This document shows positions 19,020 through 27,290 of a stretch of 64,000 nt of DNA, piece after piece. Under the pieces are notes generated by a model. It was given only the letters and a program-made list of their open reading frames with translations. It did no database searches and was not told where the DNA came from. Within the stretch, counting starts at the first letter, position 1. Every line of letters starts with the position of its first letter. Where the stretch lies: the NCBI RefSeq assembly GCF_003368325.1, contig NZ_CP031467.1:3162001-3226000 (forward strand). Reading direction: 5' to 3'. Source of the stretch: Paraburkholderia caffeinilytica (GTDB lineage Bacteria > Pseudomonadota > Gammaproteobacteria > Burkholderiales > Burkholderiaceae). Position numbers and translations under genes: made by a program.

Positions 19020-19214
19020 TTTCAACCAATATGGCGGGTGTATGCTCAAAGCGAAATCTTGTCGACGACAGCACCCCGCCACGCCGAATTCTGGCCGTGG
19101 CTCTTTCGGGATCAAACCGTGCCTGGCGCTCAGCGCCTACTACGGCAGCAGTTTTACTTGCGTGAACGTGATGCTCAGGACGAGTCCGGTTTCATCCATC
19201 GGCCTGTCAGATGA
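19020..19214 (+). pseudogene. Remnant: C-terminal fragment of a gene upstream of the transglutaminase fragment
   Basis: This frame is open without any start codon. Its last 45 residues look like a real protein end: EFWPWLFRDQTVPGAQRLLR, then QQFYLRERDAQDESGFIHRP. Its stop overlaps the ATG of the next ORF by 4 bases (ATGA at 19211–19214), the usual arrangement of co-transcribed genes. The simplest reading is that an ancestral operon gene lost its 5' part when the segment to the left was acquired. I cannot name the parent family. Confidence 0.4.
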
Positions 19215-19537
19215 CCGAGCCACAGCGTTTCACAGTGCGTCACGTCAGCGTCTATCGTTACTCGGAACCCGTGCGGTTCGGCGAACACCGGATGATGTTC
19301 CGCCCGCGCGCCAGCCACGACTTGCGCCTCGTCACGAGCCGGTTGGTGATTACGCCGACGCCGTCGCGGCTGCACTGGCTGCACGACGTGTTCGACAATT
19401 CCGTGGCGGTCGCGAGTTTCGTGGGCAAGGCGAGCGAATTGCGCTTCGACAGCGAAGCGACGCTCGAACACTTCGAGACGCCGCTGCCCGACTATGTGTT
19501 CGAGCCATACGCTGCGAGCGTGACCGAAGGTAAGTGA
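19211..19537 (+). pseudogene. Truncated transglutaminase-like gene (N-terminal domain only)
   Basis: The 108 codons match the bacterial transglutaminase N-terminal β-domain: FTVRHVSVYRYSEPVRFGEH, then PTPSRLHWLHDVFDNSVAV and a last DYVFEPYAAS. In intact members this leads into the catalytic domain; here a stop comes directly after VTEGK. Its ATG overlaps the stop of the upstream remnant. A complete transglutaminase-like gene of a different subfamily begins 114 bases further on. Most likely a decayed gene, though expression of a free N-terminal domain cannot be excluded. Confidence 0.6.
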
Positions 19538-19651
19538 GAGGCGGGCCGGATGAATCGGCTTGTACAAATCGAACGTGTTTGCCGGGAGCGTCAACTCAGG
19601 TTGCTCCCCGTGCGCGTCAACTGAACGTTTCAACTGAAAGAGGGCGTCGCG

Positions 19652-20455
19652 ATGAAATTGCGCGTTGGCTACGAGCTGGTCTATGAGTGCGTGCAACCGA
19701 CGCCGATGATGCTGATGTTGAACACGCACTATTCGCACGCGAAGGACGTGCTGAGTCCGGATTTGCTGGCGGTCAATCCGCCGGTGCCGATCAGCCAGTA
19801 TCGCGACGGATTCGGCAATCTGTGCAGCCGGATCGTGGCGCCGCAGGGACTGATTGCGTTGTCGACGAGTGCCGTGCTCGAAGTGTCGTCCGAGCCTGAG
19901 AGTCGGCCGCCGCTGACCGAGCAGCATCCGGTGGAAGCATTGCCCGACGATACGCTGGTGTTTCTGCTGGGCAGCCGATATTGCGAAACCGATCTGCTGT
20001 CCGAATTTGCGTGGCAGACGTTCGGCAAGATGCCGCTCGGGCGCGTGCGCGTGGATGCGATTTGCAATTACGTGCACGAGCACATTGTGTTTGGCTACGA
20101 TTTCGCGCGGCCGACCAAGACAGCGTGGCAGGCGTGGCAGGAGAGGAAGGGCGTGTGCCGGGATTTCGCGCATCTGGCCGTGACGCTGTGCCGGGCGATG
20201 AATATCCCCGCGCGATATTGCACGGGATATATCAGCGATGTCGGCACGCCGCCGCCGTACGCGGCGATGGATTTCGCCGCGTGGTTCGAAGCCTATGTGG
20301 GAGGCTGCTGGCAGACCTTCGATCCGCGGAACAATGTGCCGCGTACGGGGCGAGTCTTGATGGCTCGCGGAAGAGATGCAGCCGACGTCGCGATCAGCAA
20401 TGCGTTTGGGGTGACACAGTTAATGAAGTTCGATGTGGTGTGCGAGGCGATATAG
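19652..20455 (+). CDS. Transglutaminase-like domain protein
   Basis: A 267-residue protein with an N-terminal β-domain (about 1–120) and a transglutaminase core. The nucleophile region is GVCRDFAHLA with Cys169, preceded by the helix SDVGTPPPYAAMDFAAWFEAY only in part, since that motif follows in sequence: the usual HAW histidine position reads AAW. The following WQTFDPRN provides the aspartate. AAAGAGGG lies 8 bases before the ATG. Such proteins are annotated as cysteine proteases or transglutaminases, often in operons with α-E and ATP-grasp partners; none are adjacent here. Activity is uncertain because one triad residue seems to be replaced. Confidence 0.8.
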   Translation: MKLRVGYELVYECVQPTPMMLMLNTHYSHAKDVLSPDLLAVNPPVPISQYRDGFGNLCSRIVAPQGLIALSTSAVLEVSSEPESRPPLTEQHPVEALPDDTLVFLLGSRYCETDLLSEFAWQTFGKMPLGRVRVDAICNYVHEHIVFGYDFARPTKTAWQAWQERKGVCRDFAHLAVTLCRAMNIPARYCTGYISDVGTPPPYAAMDFAAWFEAYVGGCWQTFDPRNNVPRTGRVLMARGRDAADVAISNAFGVTQLMKFDVVCEAI

Positions 20456-20538
20456 CATCCATTCGCCTTCGGCGGCGGCTTTGTGGCGCCGGCGGCGCAA
20501 AGCCCAGGCATTTTCGGCCGTCGAGGCGTTTGTAGGCG

Positions 20539-21747
20539 TCATTCTCCGAGCACGAGCGCGCGCTTGCGCCGCAACAGCGCCGAGCCGATCGACACCGCCA
20601 CGCCGACGCAACCCATCGCCGCCGAGAGAACCACGATCAGCAAGCCGGTTTGCGCCCGGGCCGAAAACACGCCGACCAGCAAACCGGCGAGCGGTTGCGT
20701 CATGTTGTTCAACAGGATCACCACGCCGGTTGTCTTGCCGTAGTCCTCGGGCGGGATGATTTTCTGCCGTGCGCTGCGGATATAGACATTGAACATCTTG
20801 TCGAAGCCGACAATCAGCAGGAAGCCGAATGCATAGCCCCAGGGCGCCGCACTCGCGCCGGCGATCACGCCGCCGGCACAGATTGAAATGAACGCGGCCC
20901 GGCCGAGCGTCGGTGCAGGCCAGGCGTTACGTGCGATCGTCAAAAGAATCAGTACCGTGGCCACGGCGCCGGCGGTTTGCAGGCCGGCATAGTAGCGGTT
21001 CGATTGCGCGTGAAAACCGGTCACCATCGCAGCGGATGTCGCGAGCGTCACACCGATCACCAGATTTTCGGCGGCGGCGAGCAGGACGATTTTCTTCAGA
21101 CCGGGTAGCACCAGCACATGGCGCAGCGCGATGCGCAGGGGCATCGTCCAGTGACTCGAGGCAGCGGGCGGTGGATCGCCGGCGCGGAAACCGCTGGTGC
21201 GTTGCCACAGCAGCAGCGCCGCATCGGCAAGCAGAAACAGCATGCCGGTTGCGCCGACCACCCACTCCCAACGCCACACGCCGAGCAGTAGTGCGGCCAG
21301 CATCGGGCCGAGTACGAAACCCAGCTGGTCGGCCAACTGCGAGTAGGCGAGCACACGCTGGAACTGCTGCGTGCTGAAGATCTGCGGCAGCATGACTTCG
21401 CGTGCGACCAGCCCCTGGCTCGTGAGCACGCCGCACAATGCCGACAGTGCAATCAGCCAGCCGATGCCGCCAACCAGCGCATACGCCAGCACGCCGCCAA
21501 AACACACCAGCGCCCGCACGGTCTGGCTCACCCGCATCAGCTTGAGCGGCGAGATGCGGTCGCACAAGGCGCCGAAGAAGGGGAATACCAGGTAACGCGG
21601 CAGGGTTTCGACAAAGAACGCAAGACCTGACCACGAGACCTGGCGCGTCGTCTGAAACACGACGAGCGGAACGAGGAACAGCAGGACCTGGTCGGCGAGA
21701 CGCGCGACAAACAGCGAGCAGAAGAAAGCCTGATGGTTGACGCGCAC
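20539..21747 (-). CDS. Major facilitator superfamily transporter
   Basis: A 402-residue inner-membrane protein with about 12 predicted hydrophobic helices in two six-helix halves. Between helices 2 and 3 the loop GALCDRISPLKLMRVSQTVR matches the MFS motif-A region (GxxxDRxxxxR). The second half contains a cytosolic loop before GFDKMFNVYIRSARQKIIPP, seen in multidrug- and siderophore-type exporters. Translation starts at GTG (21747). It stands alone, with the hairpin at 21831–21860 separating it from the gene upstream on the same strand. The substrate cannot be read from sequence; efflux is the most common role for this subgroup. Confidence 0.85.
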   Translation of the reverse strand: MRVNHQAFFCSLFVARLADQVLLFLVPLVVFQTTRQVSWSGLAFFVETLPRYLVFPFFGALCDRISPLKLMRVSQTVRALVCFGGVLAYALVGGIGWLIALSALCGVLTSQGLVAREVMLPQIFSTQQFQRVLAYSQLADQLGFVLGPMLAALLLGVWRWEWVVGATGMLFLLADAALLLWQRTSGFRAGDPPPAASSHWTMPLRIALRHVLVLPGLKKIVLLAAAENLVIGVTLATSAAMVTGFHAQSNRYYAGLQTAGAVATVLILLTIARNAWPAPTLGRAAFISICAGGVIAGASAAPWGYAFGFLLIVGFDKMFNVYIRSARQKIIPPEDYGKTTGVVILLNNMTQPLAGLLVGVFSARAQTGLLIVVLSAAMGCVGVAVSIGSALLRRKRALVLGE

Positions 21748-21830
21748 CGTTCATGTCCCGCCGTTTATGGGTCGAGACCGATCCTATCAAAGATCGACGG
21801 GCCGCGGTCCCGTAGTCTGATGGTTCCATG

Positions 21831-21860
21831 GAAGCCGCCCGTATGAAAACGGGCGGCTTC
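21831..21860 (-). terminator. Hairpin downstream of the VOC gene
   Basis: A perfect 12-base stem (21831–21842 with 21849–21860) and 6-base loop lie 77 bases beyond the stop of the VOC protein gene on the minus strand. The stem is strong but the T-tract is weak. It is the best candidate for ending VOC transcription before the MFS gene. Confidence 0.65.
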
Positions 21861-21937
21861 TTCCGGGTGACGCTCGAACCACAGGCATGGCGCGATTTCC
21901 GGCGTACGACCTCCTCGTCATGGCTGGCGTCTGCGGC

Positions 21938-22414
21938 TTATTGCGCGCCGCATCCCGCGCCCTGCATGCCTTCCTGAATCTGTTCCGGGGTCAGGTCGCG
22001 CTTGTGCGTGGCGAGCGACCAGCTGTGGCCGAACGGGTCCTTCACCTGGCCGTAGCGGTCGCCCCAGAACATGTCGGCAAGCGGCATGACGACGGTTGCG
22101 CCAGCCTCGACGGCCTGCTTGAAACTGGCGTCGACGTCTTCCACGTAGTAGTGAATCGTGACCGGCGTGCCTTTCAGCGCGTTCGGGCCCAGCGCGTTGT
22201 GATCGGGCCATTCGTCGGTCAGCATCAGCACGGAGTCGCCGATCTTCAGGGAGGCGTGCATCACTTTGCCGCCCGGCCCGGGCAGACGGTATTGCTCGAC
22301 GGCGTTGAAAGCCTTGGTGTAGAAGGCGATGGCGTCCGCGGCGTTGGCGCAAATCAGATACGGGGTGAGCGAGTGCATCCCGTCCGGGATCGGTTTGACA
22401 GCGGTGCTGGACAT
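21938..22414 (-). CDS. VOC/glyoxalase-fold protein (PhnB-like)
   Basis: A 158-residue protein of the vicinal-oxygen-chelate superfamily with the PhnB-like pattern: SLTPYLICANAADAIAFYTK, LPGPGGKVMHASLKIGDSVL and WGDRYGQVKDPFGHSWSLAT. AAGGAG sits 8 bases before the ATG at 22414, so the longer open frame upstream is not used. Members include dimeric isomerases and resistance proteins, and many are uncharacterised. The histidine of the usual VOC metal set is visible in MHASL and the glutamate region is partly conserved. No partner gene lies beside it. Confidence 0.82.
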   Translation of the reverse strand: MSSTAVKPIPDGMHSLTPYLICANAADAIAFYTKAFNAVEQYRLPGPGGKVMHASLKIGDSVLMLTDEWPDHNALGPNALKGTPVTIHYYVEDVDASFKQAVEAGATVVMPLADMFWGDRYGQVKDPFGHSWSLATHKRDLTPEQIQEGMQGAGCGAQ

Positions 22415-22550
22415 GACGGCGTCTCCTTGAAGTAACAGGTTCGTGAGTTGAAAGACCGGCTGCGTGAGCCAGGCCTTCAACGTTACGACGAGTGCATCAC
22501 GGTCGAATCGACACTCCGGAAAAAATATTTTTCAAGCGCGCCCGTGCGGC

Positions 22551-22665
22551 GTGGATGCGGGCGTGGGAATGGACAGGGAGGGGGACGTCGGCGTGGGCAT
22601 GGACGCAGACGTCTGCGTGGACATGGGCATAAACGTGGGCATGGGCGTGGGACTGCGGCGCGGGG
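22551..22665. repeat. Degenerate G-rich repeat tract
   Basis: A tract of about 115 bases built from variants of GTGGGC and ATGGAC hexamers, strongly G-biased on the plus strand. One minus-strand frame reads it as alternating His-Ala/His-Val, an artefact of the repeat. It lies between the VOC and NlpC/P60 genes and probably arose by slippage. No structural RNA is apparent. Confidence 0.6.
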
Positions 22666-22713
22666 GTGGCGCCGCGCAGGCTCAACCGGCCGGGATCGGC
22701 ATCCGTTGTTGCT

Positions 22714-24366
22714 TCAACCGGCCGGATTGTCGTCGTCCGTTGGCGCGGCGGGTGTGGAAGGTGCTGACGGCGTCGCCGCGCCACCGCCCGGCGCGCCGAG
22801 GATGCTGATCTGGAACGTCGGGGTCGCCGCGAGCGATTGCAGCGTCGCGTCTTCCGGAATGTGTTCGAACAGCGGCAGGATCACCGAGCCGCCGATCACC
22901 GCGCGCCGGCTGTTGTCGCCCGGACGCAGGCCCCACACGTCCTGGTAGACCACCGGCACCGCGACGCCGTTGCGGGTCGTGTTGCCGATGTACAGCATCA
23001 CATGCCCGCCGATGTAGATCAGCGTGCGCAACGGTTCGCCATGCTGGGCCAGGTAATCGAGCCGTTGCGCGGGTGTCGACGCGGACAGATCGATCATGCG
23101 TCCCGCGCTCATCTGCGTCGACGAATGGCGCGGCAGCCACACGCCGAACGTCGCGAAGATGCTTTGCAGTTCCGACGAACAGTCGTTGTACAGGCCACTA
23201 TTGCCCCAGCCGTACGGCCGCCCGATCAGCGTCTTCATCAGCATCGCGAGATGCCGCGGGGTGGCGGCGAGCGGCATCGGAGCGATCTGCGCATCGCTCA
23301 GCCGGGCGGTGCGGATGATCGCCTGGCCGTCCACATCTCGGGCCGGGACCAGGAGTTTGCGGGAGGCGGGGGCGTCGGCGGCGTCGCTCGCGGGTTGATT
23401 TGCCGGTGGTGCGGGCCGTGTGGCGTTGTCCGGCGCGAGCGGCAGCAACGTGCCGGCCGGCGCGTCGAAGCGGAACACGCCGCGGCTGTCGCGCACCGGC
23501 GCCGAGGCGACTGTCACGGCGCCCAACGACTTCGCGGTGGCGGCGCGCCACGTGTCGACGAAGCTGTCGCCGGTCAGGCCGACACCGTCGCTGCGCACCC
23601 AGCCTTGCACGTCGGGTGTCTGCACGTAGCGCCACGCGCCGTCGACACTGCTGCCCAGCACATACAGCGGCGTGCCGGGACGCACGGCTGAAATCTGCAG
23701 GTTGTCGAACGGATAGCCTTCGCCGGCGAGGTGACGATCGTAGAACGACGGGTCCGTGGTGGGCAGTTCGCGCACCATCAGGTTGCTGGTGGCGATCGCG
23801 CGGCGTTCGGGCTTGTAGACGGCCTCCTGCGTGAACTGGGCGACCTCCATGTTTTGCGCGATGGCGTCGATCCACGCCTTGTCGTGCGGCCGGAAATTCT
23901 CGCCGTAGCCGATTGCCGCGCCGCTCTTGCCGGTGTTGTCGAACTTGTCGATGCGGCGTTGCTGCAGCGCGACGATGTCCGCGCCGTGCTGGCGATAGAC
24001 GCGCATCGCCACGTAAGCGGCGTTCCACGGCGACTGCGCGGTCGTGCCGGTGCCGAAATAGCGCGCGTAGAGGGCGCTGAAGTGCGCCTGCTGATCCGCG
24101 GGACGCAGGAACGGCTGGTCGTAGGCGGGGCTGTCCGGTTCGAGCCAGTGGTCGACGTTCTGGTCGTAATTGGCGATTGGGAACAGCGCGACCGTATCGA
24201 CGCTCGCGCGGGCATCGCGGGTCGGCGGCGGATTGCTGCAGGCGGCGAAGGTAGCGGCAGCCGCGAGGGCGGCGCATAGCGTGGCGGCACGGCGGGCGTG
24301 CGGCAGTCGGGCGGCCAGGCGTGTGACAAAGCGTGCTGCAAAGCGGGGCATGACGGCGACAGGCAT
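22714..24366 (-). CDS. NlpC/P60 peptidoglycan peptidase with SH3 domain, probable lipoprotein
   Basis: About 550 residues from the ATG at 24366. After a basic N-terminus and hydrophobic run comes FAAC, a plausible lipobox, so the protein is probably anchored to a membrane facing the periplasm. A family-specific N-terminal domain (about residues 40–200) and an SH3-like region around GTPLYVLGSSVDGAWRYVQT follow. The C-terminal NlpC/P60 domain has the catalytic Cys in NDCSSELQ and His in GGHVMLYIG. This is the YkfC-like arrangement of enzymes that cleave γ-D-Glu–diamino acid bonds in cell-wall peptides. The C-terminal 25 residues are Pro/Ala-rich. A start at 24351 is also possible. Confidence 0.85.
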   Translation of the reverse strand: MPVAVMPRFAARFVTRLAARLPHARRAATLCAALAAAATFAACSNPPPTRDARASVDTVALFPIANYDQNVDHWLEPDSPAYDQPFLRPADQQAHFSALYARYFGTGTTAQSPWNAAYVAMRVYRQHGADIVALQQRRIDKFDNTGKSGAAIGYGENFRPHDKAWIDAIAQNMEVAQFTQEAVYKPERRAIATSNLMVRELPTTDPSFYDRHLAGEGYPFDNLQISAVRPGTPLYVLGSSVDGAWRYVQTPDVQGWVRSDGVGLTGDSFVDTWRAATAKSLGAVTVASAPVRDSRGVFRFDAPAGTLLPLAPDNATRPAPPANQPASDAADAPASRKLLVPARDVDGQAIIRTARLSDAQIAPMPLAATPRHLAMLMKTLIGRPYGWGNSGLYNDCSSELQSIFATFGVWLPRHSSTQMSAGRMIDLSASTPAQRLDYLAQHGEPLRTLIYIGGHVMLYIGNTTRNGVAVPVVYQDVWGLRPGDNSRRAVIGGSVILPLFEHIPEDATLQSLAATPTFQISILGAPGGGAATPSAPSTPAAPTDDDNPAG

Positions 24367-24735
24367 GGAGTTCGACGGTGATGGTCCAAGGGCACGATGA
24401 TACGGTGTCGCGCAACGCCCCGGGCAGCGGATGCGTAGTGCACTGACGTGGAACGAGCGAGTGGGCTTTCTGGCGCTTACACGCACCTAGCCGGCGCTAG
24501 CGCCACGTCTCACGACATGAGGGCGACACGAAGGCGATCACCGGCGCTGGGCCCTCACGGCGTTATGAGTGTATTTACACAACGCTTATGTGTTTTCATT
24601 GAGTTTCGAATCGTCAATAGCGGCAGTGCCATACCGCACTTCACACGCAAGCGGCCGCACGGGCCGGGCGTTTCCTTACACTCGACACATCGCCTCGAAG
24701 CGTTTTTCACGAGGCGCCACAACCAGGAGAACATC
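24367..24735. other. Divergent intergenic region with a short palindrome
   Basis: About 370 bases between the divergent NlpC/P60 and Mop genes. GTGTA-TT-TACAC at 24569–24580 is a perfect palindrome with a two-base centre, inside a locally A+T-rich stretch (24561–24620) that is a plausible promoter/operator region for the molybdate-binding gene. It does not match the E. coli ModE site. No gene is apparent. Confidence 0.45.
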
Positions 24736-25158
24736 ATGCAAACCAGCGCACGCAATCAATTCGCCGGCGAAGTCGCCGAAGTCAAACATGGCGCCGTGAA
24801 CGACGAAGTCACGTTGCGCACCCAGGACGGGCTCGAGATCGTCGCGATCATCACGCACGGCAGCGCGACGTCGCTCGGCCTCGCTGCCGGCAAGAAGGCT
24901 TTCGCGCTGGTCAAGGCGTCGTCGGTGATCGTGATGGTCGACGTGGCGGAGAACCAGGTGTCGGCACGCAATTGCATCGCCGGTACGGTCTCGGCGGTCA
25001 CCCGGGGCGCGGTGAATTCGGAAGTGACCATCAGCGCGGGCGGCGCGCGGATCGCCGCGATCATCACCAACGATAGCGTCGACCGCCTCGCCCTCGCGAG
25101 CGGTAAGGCTGCGACGGCGATCTTCAAGGCATCGAGCGTGATCATCGGCGTCGAATGA
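24736..25158 (+). CDS. Molybdate-binding protein with two Mop/TOBE domains
   Basis: A 140-residue cytosolic protein made of two consecutive Mop domains of about 65 residues, starting SARNQFAGEVAEVKHGAVND and SARNCIAGTVSAVTRGAVNS and each ending in KASSVI. Such di-Mop proteins (ModG/molbindin type) bind molybdate or tungstate and serve as storage or buffer. GGAGA lies 7 bases before the ATG. It is monocistronic here, with no mod transport genes in the window. The palindromic site upstream might link it to metal-dependent control, but that is speculative. Confidence 0.9.
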   Translation: MQTSARNQFAGEVAEVKHGAVNDEVTLRTQDGLEIVAIITHGSATSLGLAAGKKAFALVKASSVIVMVDVAENQVSARNCIAGTVSAVTRGAVNSEVTISAGGARIAAIITNDSVDRLALASGKAATAIFKASSVIIGVE

Positions 25159-25335
25159 CGATCGACGCATGGCGTTGGCCACAGGCTTGGAGTCTGGACA
25201 ACGCCATCCGGCCGCGCGTGGATCGGGCGGAAAGAGGGCGGCATGCGCGGCGCGGCGCGGCGTGAAGGAAATGGCGGCTTGATTTACACTGCACGCCTCG
25301 CGGTTCCTCTTTCCGCTTTCATTACGGACGCTGTC

Positions 25336-25836
25336 ATGTTCGAAGTCTCCTCCGCCTCGCATCTCCCCAAAGCCGCGCACTACGAAGAACTGGTCGCCCA
25401 GGCGCGCGCGCTGCTCGCCGACGAAACCGACTGGGTCGCCAACGCCGCGAATTTCTCGGCGTTCGTATTTCATTCGCTGAGCGATCTGAATTGGGCCGGT
25501 TTCTACTTCCACGACGGCCGCGAACTGGTGGTTGGGCCCTTTCAGGGCAAGCCTGCCTGCGTCCGCATCGCGCTCGGCAAGGGTGTGTGCGGCACGGCTG
25601 CGCAAACCCGTCAGACGCAAGTGGTGCGTGACGTGCATGAATTTCCCGGCCATATCGCCTGCGATTCGGCATCGCAATCGGAAATCGTCGTGCCGCTCGT
25701 CGCGCCGGACGGCACGCTGATCGGCGTGTGGGATGTCGACAGCCCGGTCGTCGCACGTTTCGACGCGGAAGACGCGAAGGGGATGGAAGCGCTGTGCGCG
25801 GTGTTTATCGAAGCCGCGCTGCCGCGCGTATCGTAG
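25336..25836 (+). CDS. msrC: Free methionine-(R)-sulfoxide reductase (GAF domain)
   Basis: A single-GAF-domain enzyme of 166 residues that reduces free L-methionine-(R)-sulfoxide with thioredoxin. The three conserved cysteines are visible in KPACVRI, GKGVCGTA and HIACDSASQSEIV; the last is the catalytic one. WAGFYFHDG and GVWDVDSP complete the ligand pocket. The start at 25336 is where conserved sequence begins; a longer frame reaches back to 25243 but is unconserved. The gene appears to be transcribed alone, as part of oxidative-damage repair in the cytoplasm. Confidence 0.92.
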   Translation: MFEVSSASHLPKAAHYEELVAQARALLADETDWVANAANFSAFVFHSLSDLNWAGFYFHDGRELVVGPFQGKPACVRIALGKGVCGTAAQTRQTQVVRDVHEFPGHIACDSASQSEIVVPLVAPDGTLIGVWDVDSPVVARFDAEDAKGMEALCAVFIEAALPRVS

Positions 25837-26000
25837 GCGTTCCGGAACGAAACGATCCCGCTGTGCGGCGCGACCCTATGCTTTTTCGTACATAGACTAG
25901 ATGCACTTCAGGGGATGGGTCGGCGGACCTCATCCCGCTATCGTTCTCTCCACGCGCTCAAGACAGCGCGACGAACCCCCACCAGGTTTTGGAGACATGC

Positions 26001-27080
26001 ATGAGTTCCGCCACTGCTACTGCCGCCGTTACTGCCACCGCTGCGCCGCTGACATTCCAACGTTCCCCCGCTTTACCCCGCAATTGCACCTTCGATAGCC
26101 ACGACTGGGAGATTCTCAGCCGCTACTGGCATCCGGTGGCGTTCGCCGCCGACGTGACCGACAAACCCATCAGCGTGACGCTGCTCGACGAGCCTTTGGT
26201 CGTGTTCCGCTCGAATGGTCAACTGGTGAGCGCGCGCGACATCTGTCCGCATCGCGGCGCGCCGCTCAGCCAGGGATGGGTCGATAACGGCGGCATCGTG
26301 TGCCCGTATCACGGCCTCGCGTACGGCAGCGACGGCAAGTGCAAGCACATTCCGTCGCAAACTGACGGTCCGATTCCCGAGCGCCTGCATCTCGTCACGT
26401 ATGCGACGCAGGAAGCTTACGGCCTCGTGTGGGTGTCGCTAGGTGGCGGCACTGAAGCGTTGCCCGCGTTTCCCAACTGGGACGATCCGGACTTCCAGCA
26501 GATCCTGCCGCCCTCGATCGACATCAACGCTTCGGCGGGACGTCAGACTGAAGGCTTCATCGACGTCGCGCATTTTGCGTGGATTCACCACGACAGCTTC
26601 GCCGACCGGCACAACCCGGTGGTGCCGCAGTATTCGGTGGAACGGCGCGAACGCGGCATGCATGCGGAGTACGTGAGCACGGTCAGCAACTTCCCGAAGT
26701 CGATGCAGCATCGCGCGCCTGAGGGTTATCTCTGGCATCGCTTCTTCGACGTGGATGTGCCGTTCTTTGCGCGCCTGACCGTCCACTTTCCCGATAACGG
26801 CCGCCTGTCGATTCTGAATGCCGCGAGCCCGGTGTCCGCGCGCAAGACTCGCCTGTTCGTGCCGATCGTGCGCAACTTCGATAAGGATTTGCCGCTCGAG
26901 GATGTCTACGCGTTCAATCGTCAGGTGTTCGAAGAAGATCGCGCGATCGTCGAACAGCAACGCCCGGAAGATTTGCCGATCGACCGCGCGGCGGAAGCGC
27001 CGATTCTTGCCGACCGTTCGTCGGGTGCCTACCGTCGGGCGTTGGCCGAGATCGGCCTGGGCCAGGCGTATGTGCGCTAG
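26001..27080 (+). CDS. Rieske non-heme iron oxygenase, alpha-type subunit
   Basis: A 359-residue oxygenase. The Rieske [2Fe-2S] centre is formed by CPHRG and CPYHG. The mononuclear iron site shows the DxxHxxxxH pattern in FIDVAHFAWIHHDSF. Size and the lack of a beta-subunit gene suggest the single-component-oxygenase group that includes VanA-type O-demethylases and phenylpropionate-dioxygenase-like proteins. GGAGA lies 5 bases before the ATG. The next two genes encode a rubredoxin and its reductase, which would supply electrons in place of the more usual ferredoxin or fused reductase. The substrate is unknown; an aromatic or quaternary-amine compound is a reasonable class guess. Confidence 0.88.
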   Translation: MSSATATAAVTATAAPLTFQRSPALPRNCTFDSHDWEILSRYWHPVAFAADVTDKPISVTLLDEPLVVFRSNGQLVSARDICPHRGAPLSQGWVDNGGIVCPYHGLAYGSDGKCKHIPSQTDGPIPERLHLVTYATQEAYGLVWVSLGGGTEALPAFPNWDDPDFQQILPPSIDINASAGRQTEGFIDVAHFAWIHHDSFADRHNPVVPQYSVERRERGMHAEYVSTVSNFPKSMQHRAPEGYLWHRFFDVDVPFFARLTVHFPDNGRLSILNAASPVSARKTRLFVPIVRNFDKDLPLEDVYAFNRQVFEEDRAIVEQQRPEDLPIDRAAEAPILADRSSGAYRRALAEIGLGQAYVR

Positions 27081-27122
27081 TTCGTACTGCGGGTTCGTGA
27101 TGGGTGATTTGGGAGAGAAGCC

Positions 27123-27290
27123 ATGAAAGTATGGGAATGCGTGATCTGCGGCTTTCGCTATGACGAAGCACTGGGTCTGCCGGAAGCGGGCATCGCGCCG
27201 GGCACGCGCTGGGAAGACGTGCCGGACGACTGGTTGTGCCCGGACTGCGCGACCGGCAAACACGACTTTGAAATGCAGGTGGTCGCATGA
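27123..27290 (+). CDS. Rubredoxin
   Basis: A 55-residue one-iron electron-transfer protein. Both CxxC pairs that bind iron are present: [12 protein letters not shown] and [25 protein letters not shown] is the usual rubredoxin hallmark. It starts 42 bases after the Rieske stop and overlaps the reductase gene by 4 bases (ATGA), so all three are one transcript. It most likely shuttles electrons from the downstream flavoprotein to the oxygenase. Confidence 0.93.
   Translation: MKVWECVICGFRYDEALGLPEAGIAPGTRWEDVPDDWLCPDCATGKHDFEMQVVA

Noticed and set aside
22497..22784. His-Ala/His-Val rich frame on the minus strand
   Set aside because: Arises from the hexamer repeat tract; no start context and not protein-like outside the repeat.
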